Assembly (NCBI GenBank): GCA_947177165.1
Contig: CAMWTP010000001.1
Location: forward strand, 1 to 64,000
Direction: 5' to 3'
Length of the DNA stretch: 64,000 nucleotides
DNA from: an uncultured Lachnospiraceae bacterium
GTDB taxonomy: Bacteria > Bacillota > Clostridia > Lachnospirales > Lachnospiraceae
Made by a program: the position numbers and the translations under genes. Of this stretch, positions 56,096 to 64,000 are shown piece by piece. The notes under the pieces were generated by a model. It was not told where the DNA came from, made no database searches, and worked only from the letters and a program-made list of their open reading frames with translations. Each line of letters opens with the position of its first letter. Within the stretch, counting starts at the first letter, position 1.

Positions 56096-56947
56096 ATGAA
56101 CTATATCTACTTTACCGGCTATAACGCCCAGCACCCCGGCGACTTTGTGTTTGAGGTCACAGAGGGCTACGACTGCTACCTCCTTCTGATCACCCACACA
56201 CCTGCCCGTTTCTGTATCGACGGCGTGACAGAAGAATATCCTGCGCACTGCGCCATGCTCTATCCGCCCCGCACACCCGTCTGGTACGGTGCCAGCACAG
56301 ACTGCTACAGCGATGACTGGGTGCGCTTCTCATCGGACGAAACCTTCGTGGAAAGCTTTCCGCAGACCAACCGCCCGTTTCCAATATCAGACCCAGACTA
56401 CTGTCACAACCTGATACAGCTGCTCACCTGGGAGACCTCCTTGTGGACAGGCACCTCCCGCTCCTTCCACCACGCAAAGGCGGACGACTCTGCAAATCAG
56501 CCCTGCAGAAACGACACCCAGATCACTGCCCAGCTGCTGCGCATCCTGTTTCTGAAACTGCGCGACGACGTACTCCGCCACACTGTCTCCCCGCATGACC
56601 ACGCTCTCCTGATGCTGCGCAGACAGATTTCCAACAACCCGCAGCTTCCATGGACCATCCGCCAGATGGCAGAGCAGCTGCATATCAGCCCTGGGCATCT
56701 GCAGCTGCTCTACAAACAACAATTCGGCGTATCCTGTATGGACGACGTGATCGACTTCCGGCTCCGCAAGGCCAGAGACCTACTCGCATACACAGAACAG
56801 AGTGTCGCGGAAATCGCAGAACAGTGCGGTTACAAAAATGTAGAGCACTTCTGCCGGCAGTTTCACAAGAACATCGGCGTCACTCCGCGAACATTCCGAA
56901 AAAAATCCGCGTCAGCCGGCATCACCAGATACGATAATTCCCGCTGA
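56096..56947 (+). CDS. AraC-family regulator of the xylan locus
   Basis: 283 residues from ATG 56096 (GGAGGAG upstream; the longer frame to 56057 lacks a site). The N-terminal cupin-type half (PGDFVFEVTEGYDCYLLLIT) resembles AraC ligand-binding domains, and residues 185-280 hold the two helix-turn-helix motifs (WTIRQMAEQLHISPGHLQLL and VAEIAEQCGYKNVEHFCRQF with the IGVTPRTFRKK tail). It is divergent from the GH39 gene and converges on the GH8 gene, overlapping it by 26 bases. Location and family point to a xylose- or xylo-oligosaccharide-responsive activator; TACAATG repeats next to it are possible targets. Confidence 0.92.
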   Translation: MNYIYFTGYNAQHPGDFVFEVTEGYDCYLLLITHTPARFCIDGVTEEYPAHCAMLYPPRTPVWYGASTDCYSDDWVRFSSDETFVESFPQTNRPFPISDPDYCHNLIQLLTWETSLWTGTSRSFHHAKADDSANQPCRNDTQITAQLLRILFLKLRDDVLRHTVSPHDHALLMLRRQISNNPQLPWTIRQMAEQLHISPGHLQLLYKQQFGVSCMDDVIDFRLRKARDLLAYTEQSVAEIAEQCGYKNVEHFCRQFHKNIGVTPRTFRKKSASAGITRYDNSR

Positions 56948-58052
56948 GCGCCAGAAAAGCAAAGAAGTACAGACAGTTGTCATAATATCTTCTCTTCCCC
57001 GTGCGCATGGGCATCTTCCAGAATCGCTCCACCCACTCGCAGCTGCAGCCTGTGGATGCTGCCAGCGTGGACATCGCCACAGTTGCCGGAATCGCCGCCG
57101 GATGAAGCGCCTGCTCCCCGGCCACGCTTCCGTCAACCTCATAGATATGGTATGTATCCGTCCTGGCGTCCTCCAGCAGAAACTCCTGTATCGCCCGCGC
57201 CGCGCTGCACTGGCCCTCATCCTTACCAAACCACTCATAGTCGAGTCCGATATTGGCGGCAGTGCGATACGAATCACTGAAAAACCAGTCGTGCCTGTCA
57301 TCCGTCCACGGCAGCCTCCTGCGCATCGGACTCCCGTCAAACTCGGCGTACTCCGCCGAAAATCCAGTCTTCCCATGACATGCCTTCACCAGATACCTGC
57401 GGCTCTCAAGTGCAGCCCTCTCCCAGAACGGCCTGTCCTCCTCATACGCCCACAGCGCGAACAACTCATAAAAGTGCGGCAGATGATAAGACGGATCGGT
57501 GAAATCACTTCCCGGCACAAATAAAATCTGATAATTGTCCCGGTTCCACATCGGCTCTCCCGGCCTGCCGTTCTCACCCTTGTGGAGACATGCCCTCAAA
57601 ATTTCCCTCGCCTCATGGGAATAGTTGAAGATTCCTTCCCCATTCCCCCACCTGTGCGATGCAAAGAACAGTGCCATCGCAAAAAATTCCTCGCCGTCCG
57701 GCGCCGGGCTGTCTGCGTTTTTCGTGCCGTCTGCCGCACAGGACCATGCAAAATATCCCTCGTGAAATCCGTCCGCCATCCACATATAAGTCTTTGCCCA
57801 CTTCCAGAGCCGGTCAAACTCCTCACGCATGCCAAGCTGCACACAGATCATCATGCCGTACGACATGCCTTCTGTGCGTACATCATTGTTGCCTGTATCC
57901 ATGATGTACGCCATATCGTCCCCCACTGGATAATAGACGTGCTCATCCTCCTTTCCATAAAAGTAAAAATCCCGGATCTGCCCAAGGCGCACTTCCACCT
58001 GTTCCGCCTCAATTCCGATCTCTGCAAATACATTGCGGTAATGTTTCTTCAT
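56922..58052 (-). CDS. GH8 reducing-end xylose-releasing exo-oligoxylanase
   Basis: 376 residues, no signal peptide. GH8 features: the acid Glu61 in NNDVRTEGMSYGMMICVQLG and Asp119 in DSPAPDGEEFFAMAL, followed by YFAWSC and TGFSAEYAEFDGSP. Length and motifs fit reducing-end xylose-releasing exo-oligoxylanases (Rex), which trim one xylose from the reducing end of imported xylo-oligosaccharides. Its stop overlaps the convergent AraC gene by 26 bases. A TACAATG motif (inverse orientation) lies 50 bases upstream of ATG 58052, so it may share control with GH39. Confidence 0.93.
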   Translation of the reverse strand: MKKHYRNVFAEIGIEAEQVEVRLGQIRDFYFYGKEDEHVYYPVGDDMAYIMDTGNNDVRTEGMSYGMMICVQLGMREEFDRLWKWAKTYMWMADGFHEGYFAWSCAADGTKNADSPAPDGEEFFAMALFFASHRWGNGEGIFNYSHEAREILRACLHKGENGRPGEPMWNRDNYQILFVPGSDFTDPSYHLPHFYELFALWAYEEDRPFWERAALESRRYLVKACHGKTGFSAEYAEFDGSPMRRRLPWTDDRHDWFFSDSYRTAANIGLDYEWFGKDEGQCSAARAIQEFLLEDARTDTYHIYEVDGSVAGEQALHPAAIPATVAMSTLAASTGCSCEWVERFWKMPMRTGKRRYYDNCLYFFAFLALSGNYRIW

Positions 58053-58099
58053 AAGTGATCCCTTTCCTCAATCATAACAATATTTTACCAGATACCTGT

Positions 58100-58109
58100 T
58101 CATTGTATC
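58100..58109 (-). promoter_or_regulatory. TACAATG motif upstream of the GH8 gene
   Basis: TCATTGTATC at 58100-58109 is the reverse complement of the GATACAATGA repeated in the GH39 promoter. It lies 48 bases before the GH8 start. Confidence 0.45.
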
Positions 58110-58127
58110 CCTGCTTTTCACCGAACG

Positions 58128-59789
58128 CTACTCAGAAATTGCCATCCTCCGCTCAAGTTCCTGCTGCATTTCCGCAAAGAAAATCTCAGGCTCACATGCC
58201 GCATAGTGCTCCATATACTGCTGCCACACGGTATCAAAATCGTCTGTCATGACAACCCGCGGCAGATATTCTCTCTTGACACGGTTCATCCGGGCCCACA
58301 CTCTGCCCGCCTCTGATTCCGCTGTCAGCATCTCAGAATAAGAATACATCGGATACCACGGTCCCGGATTGTCGTTTGTCCCCAGCATACCGACATAATC
58401 CCTGCATCCATATGCTGTCAGACACTCCTTCACATCCGGTGCGAGCGCTGCAAAAAACTCGTCCGCCTGATACTCCGGCGAGAATGCATTGATCCCGTCA
58501 CTCAGCATTCCCTCTATCCTTGGAAAATAGGAGTACGCACACAGATGCGCAGCCCTGTATTCCGGATCCTGAACCCGGTTTCTCTGTTCCTGTGTCCTGT
58601 AATAAACCCCGTTTACATACATCTCGTAATCTGTGCCTGCAACACCCCAGTACCGCAGCTTCAGAATCTCCTCATCGAGAAGATCATTGATAAATTTCAT
58701 CGCCCCCTCAATATCATCGCAGCTCACCGTGATCGAGATACCGTCCGCCGCGCTCAGTTCCGCCCCGCGTCTCACATGCCATTGATTCCTGGTCTCTCTG
58801 TCCATCGTGACTGGAAGCGGCACGTATCCACAGCCCTGTTCCGCCATTTTTTCAAGGGAGCTGCCTGCATAGTAGGAAAACTGCCACCACTGGTCAACCA
58901 TGCCAAGCACCCTTCCGCTCGCAATCTTCTGGAGATATTCCTGATAATTCTGCGTGAAAAATTCCCGGTCTACGATTCCCTTGTTGTACTCTTCATTCAA
59001 TTTACCAAAATACCGCCTGGCTGTCTCAGACGTGTTGTAATCCAGCACCGTCCGTGTCTTCCCGTCCACCATGCAGCTGCCGTCGTTGGGATAGCCGTCG
59101 AGAAACTGCGGCGGATTTTCCAGACAAAAAAACCGCCAGTCATCGCAGAGTATGGTAAACGGAATATTTTCCATCATATTCCCCGGATGAAACGGATCCT
59201 CCATCACAGGGTTTGCGGCGGCGTACGCCTCAATCAAATCAAAGTACTCCTCCAATGTCCGGATTTCGGGATATCCCGCCCACTTGAGCACGCGCGTCTG
59301 TATCCAGAATGCCTCACCCTCATGCAGCACTTCCGCCGATTTGCCATGCACAACGCCAAACTGCGGTATCCAGTATATGTGACCGTCTGACTGTCGGAAT
59401 CTGTCCCACTTTTCTGCGGACATATAGTGCCTGATATTCGGATAATCGTCCCAGTACTGATCAATGGGAATCAGCGCCCCTGCCTCATACAAAGTCACAC
59501 TGCCAGAGATAAAGTCCGTATACTCGCCGCTGGCAATATAGCCTGCAACCGCCTCCTCCGAAGTCTTTCCCACAAGCCACTGCTCCTGACAGCGCGCGCC
59601 GGTTTTCTGCGCGATTAGCTCCATGATCTCATTGTCTTCATTGATTTCATTTCCGGAAACGTCGAAGAAAGCTGTAAATTCTTTGATTCTGTCTTTTTTT
59701 CCATCACCTGCCCTGTTTGCTGCCATCCATGCAGACAGAGCAGCCGCAGCCAGAGCCAGAGCGATTCCTGCCATCATTCTTTTCTTCAC
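58128..59789 (-). CDS. Solute-binding protein for xylo-oligosaccharides, non-lipoprotein paralogue
   Basis: I prefer the GTG start at 59789, 8 bases after GTGAGG, giving MKKRMMAGIALALAAAALSA; the ATG at 59813 is the alternative. The hydrophobic N-terminus (to about 23) has no Cys, so unlike its paralogue at 61887 it cannot be lipidated and is either secreted or membrane-anchored. The binding domain shares long stretches with that paralogue (e.g. EAFWIQTRVLKWAGYPEIRT, LCDDWRFFCLENPPQFLDGY, NDGSCMVD). It has its own promoter 37 bases upstream of the GTG. It lies after the permease genes and before GH8, so a second, perhaps differently tuned, receptor for the same importer is likely. Confidence 0.85.
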   Translation of the reverse strand: MKKRMMAGIALALAAAALSAWMAANRAGDGKKDRIKEFTAFFDVSGNEINEDNEIMELIAQKTGARCQEQWLVGKTSEEAVAGYIASGEYTDFISGSVTLYEAGALIPIDQYWDDYPNIRHYMSAEKWDRFRQSDGHIYWIPQFGVVHGKSAEVLHEGEAFWIQTRVLKWAGYPEIRTLEEYFDLIEAYAAANPVMEDPFHPGNMMENIPFTILCDDWRFFCLENPPQFLDGYPNDGSCMVDGKTRTVLDYNTSETARRYFGKLNEEYNKGIVDREFFTQNYQEYLQKIASGRVLGMVDQWWQFSYYAGSSLEKMAEQGCGYVPLPVTMDRETRNQWHVRRGAELSAADGISITVSCDDIEGAMKFINDLLDEEILKLRYWGVAGTDYEMYVNGVYYRTQEQRNRVQDPEYRAAHLCAYSYFPRIEGMLSDGINAFSPEYQADEFFAALAPDVKECLTAYGCRDYVGMLGTNDNPGPWYPMYSYSEMLTAESEAGRVWARMNRVKREYLPRVVMTDDFDTVWQQYMEHYAACEPEIFFAEMQQELERRMAISE

Positions 59790-59825
59790 ACCGCTGCCCT
59801 CACTTCCCACCATATCGATGTCACC

Positions 59826-59854
59826 ATTATAACCAATTCCGGAACTGTTCGCAA
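59826..59854 (-). promoter_or_regulatory. Promoter of the second binding-protein gene
   Basis: On the minus strand TTGCGA (59854-59849), 17 bases and TATAAT (59831-59826) precede the start. Box sequences and spacing are identical to the AraC gene promoter at 56012. The hairpin at 59857-59881 lies directly upstream. Confidence 0.7.
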
Positions 59855-59856
59855 AT

Positions 59857-59881
59857 GAGGAACTGTCCGCAACAGTTCCTC
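59857..59881 (-). terminator. Hairpin, terminator of the permease operon or operator
   Basis: GAGGAACTGT (59857-59866) and ACAGTTCCTC (59872-59881) pair perfectly around a 5-base loop. On the minus strand it is followed by ATTTGCGAAC. A half-copy, GGAACTGTTCGCAA, lies at 59841-59854 over the -35 box, so an operator role is also possible. Confidence 0.65.
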
Positions 59882-59901
59882 ATTATAATCAATAATCAAG
59901 T

Positions 59902-60804
59902 TTATTCCTTCACACCGCCGATGGTGAGTCCTGTGACAAAGTATCTCTGCAGGAAAGGATACAGACAGATAATCGGAAGCATCGTGAGAATCGTAGCCGC
60001 GGCGCGCACCGAGGTCGGTGTTACCGTTCCCGCCGCATTCTTCATCGCCTCCGCTGATGTTCCATGATTGGTGACAGAGGACAGCAGCTTCATCAGCTCG
60101 TACTGTAATGTAGTCAGATGTGAGCTCATTCTGTTGTAGAGCATCGCATCAAACCACGAATTCCACTGTCCTACTGCCACAAAAAGCGCGACTGTCGCAT
60201 ATACCGGCTTACAGAGCGGCGAGATAATTTTGATAAAAATTGTCGTGTACCCTGCCCCGTCAAGCTGTGCAGATTCCTCGAGGCTGTCCGGGATTCCTGT
60301 CATATAGGTACGGATGACCAGCATATTGAATGCGCTGAACATACCGGGGATCACATATACCCAGAAGCTGTTGGTCAGATGAAGTCCTCTGTACAACAGG
60401 AACGTCGGAATCATACCGCCGTTTACGTACATTGTAATTACCCAGAACAGGGAAAGCTCACGCTTAAAGAGAAAATCCTTCCTGCTCACAATAAAGGCAA
60501 GAATCGCATTCGCAGCCAGCGCGAGCAGTGTGCCCACAACCGTCCTTGCAACCGTGATATAAGCTCCTGTGAGCAGGTTTTGTTTCTGTAAAACTGTGAT
60601 ATAGTTTTTGAGCGTCCACTTCCTTGGAATGAGATAGATCCCGCCCCTGAGCGCGTCTGTACCATCATTAAATGAGATTGCCAGCGTGTTCAATACCGGA
60701 TACAGTGTGATGACAACAAACGCAATCATAAACAGCGTGTTGCACACGACAAACACTTTGTCCCACGCAGAAGTCTTTACCTTACTACCTTTTATCTTTT
60801 CCAT
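59902..60804 (-). CDS. Carbohydrate ABC importer permease (LplC/MalG type)
   Basis: 300 residues from ATG 60804 (AAGGAGA upstream); the longer frame to 60852 overlaps the previous gene. The helix start VFVVCNTLFMIAFVVITLYP and EAA-like loop SLEESAQLDGAGYTTIFIKI with SPLCKPVYAT are typical of CUT1 permeases of the LplC/YtcP group. The end FVTGLTIGGVKE is the family's usual tail. It pairs with the product at 60818 and serves the binding proteins at 61887 and 58128. Confidence 0.93.
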   Translation of the reverse strand: MEKIKGSKVKTSAWDKVFVVCNTLFMIAFVVITLYPVLNTLAISFNDGTDALRGGIYLIPRKWTLKNYITVLQKQNLLTGAYITVARTVVGTLLALAANAILAFIVSRKDFLFKRELSLFWVITMYVNGGMIPTFLLYRGLHLTNSFWVYVIPGMFSAFNMLVIRTYMTGIPDSLEESAQLDGAGYTTIFIKIISPLCKPVYATVALFVAVGQWNSWFDAMLYNRMSSHLTTLQYELMKLLSSVTNHGTSAEAMKNAAGTVTPTSVRAAATILTMLPIICLYPFLQRYFVTGLTIGGVKE

Positions 60805-60817
60805 TTGCGTCTCCTTC

Positions 60818-61747
60818 CTAGAACAACCGCTCTTCGCCGTTTTTCTTTGCAATCTGGTTTGCGATCACGATCAGCACGATACTTACGAAGCTCTTAAAGA
60901 TTCCGGCTGCAGTACCGATGGAAAAGTCGTTCTGACTGATGCCCCATTTTAACACATAGATGTCGATCGTCTCAGACACACTTTTTACCAGACCGTTTCC
61001 GAGCAGGTACTGAATCTCAAATCCCGCGTTCAGCACGTTGCCCACATTCATCAGCAGGAGAATCATAATCGTCGGCTTGATGCCGGGAAGCGTCACATAG
61101 CGGATCCGTGCCCAGCGCCCGGCACCGTCCATGTTTGCCGCCTCATAGAGCGACGGATCGATCGCCGTGATTGCTGACAGATAGATAATCGCGTTCCAGC
61201 CAGTCTCTTTCCACACATTCGCAAATGCGACAATCGGCCAGAAATATTTCGGATGCGCAAAGAAATTGAGCGGCTGGTTCAAAATATGAAGTTTCAGGAG
61301 CAGCTCATTGACGATTCCCGTGCTGGACAGGGCGTCGTGGAGAATGCCTGTAACGATAATCCACGAGAGGAAATGCGGCAGGTATGAGATTGTCTGGACG
61401 GTCTTCTTTCCCCCGTTTGATTTCACTTCATTCAACAGGATTGCAAACACAATCGCCGCGACAAACGTGACGACAAGATTGATCACACCCATGCCAAGCG
61501 TATTTCTGATCACGCGGATAAACGTTTCATCGGAAAACAGTTGTCTGAATTTGTCCAAACCTACAAAGGCAGAGTGGAACAGCCCGTCCTTTGGCTTATA
61601 ATCCTGAAATGCCATCACCCAGCCTGCCAGCGGGAGATAGCAAAAGATGACACCGTATACCACAATAACCAGAGACCATATTATCAATACTTTTTGCTTC
61701 TTCATCTCTTTCCACGTTATGTTTCTCTTCTTTTCCTGTGAAGCCAT
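60818..61747 (-). CDS. Carbohydrate ABC importer permease (LplB type)
   Basis: 309 residues from ATG 61747, preceded by GGAGGG. The first helix (VLIIWSLVIVVYGVIFCYLP) and the loop LYEAANMDGAGRWARIRYVT with LPGIKPTIM put it in the LplB/UgpA-like group. It starts the permease operon and follows the binding-protein gene, from which it is separated by two hairpins. No ATPase gene is in the window. Confidence 0.93.
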   Translation of the reverse strand: MASQEKKRNITWKEMKKQKVLIIWSLVIVVYGVIFCYLPLAGWVMAFQDYKPKDGLFHSAFVGLDKFRQLFSDETFIRVIRNTLGMGVINLVVTFVAAIVFAILLNEVKSNGGKKTVQTISYLPHFLSWIIVTGILHDALSSTGIVNELLLKLHILNQPLNFFAHPKYFWPIVAFANVWKETGWNAIIYLSAITAIDPSLYEAANMDGAGRWARIRYVTLPGIKPTIMILLLMNVGNVLNAGFEIQYLLGNGLVKSVSETIDIYVLKWGISQNDFSIGTAAGIFKSFVSIVLIVIANQIAKKNGEERLF

Positions 61748-61800
61748 ACTTTCCCTCCTTTAATTGAGTAGGGGAGAATCTTCTCTACTACTCGCCGCGT

Positions 61801-61878
61801 GCCCCGTGCGACGCCTTGGCGCATATTTCCTCTGCACGGGGCTGTGCATAAAAGGCGGACCGTCTGATTCAGTCCGCC
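61801..61878 (-). terminator. Two hairpins between binding-protein and permease genes
   Basis: GGCGGAC (61854-61860) pairs with GTCCGCC (61872-61878) and on the minus strand is followed by TTTTAT, a fair terminator 9 bases after the binding-protein stop. GCCCCGTGC (61801-61809) and GCACGGGGC (61834-61842) form a second, 9-base stem. Such an arrangement usually gives more binding protein than permease. Confidence 0.7.
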
Positions 61879-61886
61879 CTGTCTGG

Positions 61887-63614
61887 TTAATTGAACTTGG
61901 CTGCTTCCTCCATTCTGCGGTCAAGCTCTGCCTGCATCTCATCGATAAATGCCTGCGGATTGCAGCCGTTGTATACTTCCATGTAATCTTCCCATGCACT
62001 TTCAAAGTCACTTGCCATAACAACCTTCGGCAGATATTCATGCTTAATCTCACCCATCTTTGTCCATGCCATACCACCCTCTGTGGCCGTCGTCATGTTA
62101 TTGGAGTAAGAGTACATCGGATACCATGGTCCGGGAGCCTCGCTTGTTCCCAGCATATCCACATACGTTTCCGCACCGTACGCGTCAAAGCACTTCTGCA
62201 CATTTTCACTCAGACTGTCATAAAATTCCTTTGGCTGGTTTTCCGGTTTCATAGCATTGATGCCGTCCCTGCTTGTACCGCCATACTGCAGGAAATAAGA
62301 GTACGTGCATGTGTGCGAAGCCTTGTAGGCCGTGTCTGAGGACTGCATTCTCATATCCTCAGTGCGGGTAAACTCACCGTTCTCATCCACATTGTAGTCC
62401 ACATCCTTTACGCCCCAGAAGCGAAGGTCATGTATTTCCTGATCCAGCAGATCATTGATAAACTGCATCGCGCCGTCGACATCCTTGCAGCTTGTCGTGA
62501 TCGCAATACCGCTTGACACATTCAGAACCCCGCCGGAATTGTGCCACTGGTTCTTCATGCCCTCTTCAATCGTGATTGGAAGGGGAACATAATTGCAGCC
62601 CTTGAGGTCAAGCCCCTGCTGCTTGAGCGCATCATTTACTGTGTATGCAAAATCCCACCACTGGTCGATCATGCCGAGCACACGCCCTGTGGAAAGCTTG
62701 GAAATGTATTCGTCATATGTCTGTGTGAAAGATTCCGGATCCACCACACCCTTGTGGAACTCCTCGTTCAGCTTCTGGAAGTACCGCTTTGCCGTCGGTG
62801 TTGTGTTGTAGTCGATAATTGTGAGCGTATCCGGATCTACGATACAGCTCCCGTCATTGGGATATCCGTCGAGGAACTGCGGCGCATTCTCGAGACAGAA
62901 ATAGCGCCAGTCATCACACAGGATCGTGTACTGGATATTGGCCGTTCCGTCCTCCATGGCAGGATTCGCCTCATTGTAGCTCTCGATCAGGTCAAAGTAC
63001 TGATCCATGGTATGTATCTCCGGATACCCTGCCCACTCGAGTACCCTCGTCTGTATCCAGAATGCCTCGTCATTGTGTGTTGTCGCCTTCTCTTCTCCAT
63101 AGATATTGCCAAACTGGTTGATCCAGTAGATATGTCCGTCGTCCTGTCTCAGCTTATCCCACTCTGCCTCTGTCAGAAACTCCTTGATATTGGGATACTT
63201 GTCTATGTAGTCATCCAGCGCTACCAGCGCCCCCGCTTCATAGAGCTGCGCCGATCCATCGCCGCCGTCGATAAAATCCGGATACTCTCCTCCAGCTATC
63301 AGCGTGCCGACCGCCTCCTGCGCCGTCTGCCCTGTAAGCCATGTCTCCTTTACCCGCACCCCGGTTTTCTCCGCAATGATCTGCTGAATCTCATTGTCAT
63401 CGTTGATCTCCGATCCCGGAACCGCGAAGAACGCTGTAAATTCCTTGATCTCACCTGTTCCGGACGCCACGCTGTCACTAGCCGTATCGCCTGACGACGA
63501 CGCGCTGTCATTCGTGTTGGCTGACGCCGCATCGTCACCGCCTCCACAGCCGGTAAACATCGCCGTCATCACCGCTGCTGCCAGTAAAACTGATAGTACT
63601 TTTTTTGCTTTCAT
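61887..63614 (-). CDS. Solute-binding lipoprotein of the xylo-oligosaccharide importer
   Basis: 575 residues. AKKVLSVLLAAAVMTAMFTG followed by C is a lipoprotein signal (lipobox MFTGC); a Ser/Asp/Gly linker follows. The binding domain begins at FTAFFAVPGSEINDDNEIQQ and contains DEAFWIQTRVLEWAGYPEIH and LCDDWRYFCLENAPQFLDGY. It is the main receptor for the permeases encoded immediately downstream. It is somewhat longer than standard sugar-binding proteins and belongs to the large LplA-type group. The gene's own promoter region (63615-63750) is AT-rich and a terminator lies before it. Confidence 0.93.
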   Translation of the reverse strand: MKAKKVLSVLLAAAVMTAMFTGCGGGDDAASANTNDSASSSGDTASDSVASGTGEIKEFTAFFAVPGSEINDDNEIQQIIAEKTGVRVKETWLTGQTAQEAVGTLIAGGEYPDFIDGGDGSAQLYEAGALVALDDYIDKYPNIKEFLTEAEWDKLRQDDGHIYWINQFGNIYGEEKATTHNDEAFWIQTRVLEWAGYPEIHTMDQYFDLIESYNEANPAMEDGTANIQYTILCDDWRYFCLENAPQFLDGYPNDGSCIVDPDTLTIIDYNTTPTAKRYFQKLNEEFHKGVVDPESFTQTYDEYISKLSTGRVLGMIDQWWDFAYTVNDALKQQGLDLKGCNYVPLPITIEEGMKNQWHNSGGVLNVSSGIAITTSCKDVDGAMQFINDLLDQEIHDLRFWGVKDVDYNVDENGEFTRTEDMRMQSSDTAYKASHTCTYSYFLQYGGTSRDGINAMKPENQPKEFYDSLSENVQKCFDAYGAETYVDMLGTSEAPGPWYPMYSYSNNMTTATEGGMAWTKMGEIKHEYLPKVVMASDFESAWEDYMEVYNGCNPQAFIDEMQAELDRRMEEAAKFN

Positions 63615-63750
63615 ATAATTCCTCCATTCTCATCAAAATCTGTGAATTTGCCAGATGAAAAATCTCTCATCCATCCTCCCTTTTTCTGATAATATAATTC
63701 TACTTTATAAACTTCTTAAAAAAACCCAATAAAGAATATATAAAAACATA

Positions 63751-63781
63751 AAAAAGTATAGATTTTTAATCTATACTTTTT
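63751..63781. terminator. Bidirectional rho-independent terminator
   Basis: AAAAAGTATAGATT and AATCTATACTTTTT pair perfectly around a 3-base loop, with A- and T-runs at both ends, so it works in both directions. Confidence 0.7.
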
Positions 63782-63834
63782 TATCCTTCACACTTACCTC
63801 CCATGCCGCCATCAGCGGCACAAACAATCCGTGA

Positions 63835-63861
63835 GAAGAATGCCTGCTTTTGGCATTCTTC
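63835..63861 (-). terminator. Hairpin downstream of the partial AraC gene
   Basis: GAAGAATGCC (63835-63844) pairs with GGCATTCTTC (63852-63861) with a loop of 7. It is the second stem after the stop at 63925 on the minus strand. Confidence 0.6.
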
Positions 63862-63863
63862 CA

Positions 63864-63923
63864 GTGTGTAATTTAGAAATTCTTAGCGGGCGTTCTTTGA
63901 CCGCTTAGAATTTCTTTACACAC
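63864..63923 (-). terminator. Long hairpin directly after the partial AraC gene
   Basis: GTGTGTAATTTAGAAATTCT plus TAGCGG on one side and CCGCTTAGAATTTCTTTACA plus CAC on the other form an interrupted stem of more than 20 pairs, starting 2 bases after the stop codon. It probably ends or stabilises the AraC transcript. Confidence 0.65.
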
Positions 63924-63924
63924 T

Positions 63925-64000
63925 TCACAACCTGTCCAGCGACTGCTTCCTGAACTTGGACGGCGTGCATCCCTTAACCGCTATAAACTTGTTGATAAAG
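63925..64000 (-). CDS. AraC-type regulator, C-terminal end (cut by the window edge)
   Basis: The minus strand reads from the window edge FINKFIAVKGCTPSKFRKQS then LDRL and TGA. This is the end of an AraC helix-turn-helix domain (GCTPSKFR motif). In LplABC-type loci such regulators are often response regulators of a two-component pair, which would lie beyond the window. Only about 24 residues are seen. Confidence 0.65.
   Translation of the reverse strand, partial: FINKFIAVKGCTPSKFRKQSLDRL

Overview
The window looks like the chromosome of a plant-fibre-degrading anaerobic Firmicute, most likely a Lachnospiraceae-type Clostridium relative. This is inferred from strong AGGAGG ribosome binding sites, many lipoproteins, CUT1-type sugar importers without their own ATPase, a PxTG cell-wall anchor, Tn1549/Tn4451-type mobile-element debris and the mix of glycoside hydrolases. 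No rRNA, tRNA, CRISPR array or intact transposase was seen.

Region 1 (about 1-13,700) is an accessory zone full of broken genes. It holds a conjugative-transposon HTH fragment fused to the 3' end of a BlaR1-like sensor with its BlaI repressor, a Tn4451-type recombinase whose catalytic segment is deleted, a TetR stub with intact tandem operators, a fragment of a conjugative-transposon helicase, an RCC1-repeat lipoprotein with a frameshift, a lipase lipoprotein, a decayed resolvase, an S-adenosylhomocysteinase remnant with internal deletions, an LPD3-like protein, TnpV, a group II intron maturase remnant and a piece of a large serine recombinase. Two apparently intact genes of unknown function with a clear promoter (12,454-13,649) close it, followed by a strong terminator.

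Region 2 (about 13,900-36,330) starts with a HAD phosphatase, an XRE membrane regulator and a chemoreceptor with a large beta-rich sensor domain. It continues with a long same-strand array, probably transcribed from about 34,750 downwards: a membrane-anchored solute-binding protein carrying two carbohydrate-binding-like modules, two permeases, an NHL-repeat protein, a YIP1 protein, a large DUF5696-type surface protein, a second permease pair, a second binding lipoprotein, two cysteine-motif proteins resembling the U32 family and a GH5 lipoprotein. A divergent AraC regulator stands at its head. This array is the best candidate for a poorly described glycan capture, import and sensing system.

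Region 3 (about 36,690-64,000) is a glucuronoarabinoxylan utilisation locus. It has a sortase-type surface GH10 xylanase; GH115 alpha-glucuronidase, three GH43, GH3, GH39 and GH8 enzymes without signal peptides (cytoplasmic); an SGNH esterase; a two-permease importer with two paralogous binding proteins; two AraC regulators; and, unexpectedly, a heterodimeric ABC exporter. The logic is surface cleavage of xylan by GH10, import of decorated xylo-oligosaccharides, then intracellular removal of glucuronate, acetyl and arabinose groups and depolymerisation to xylose by GH8, GH39, GH43 and GH3. A recurring TACAATG motif in three xylanolytic promoters is a candidate AraC-type operator.
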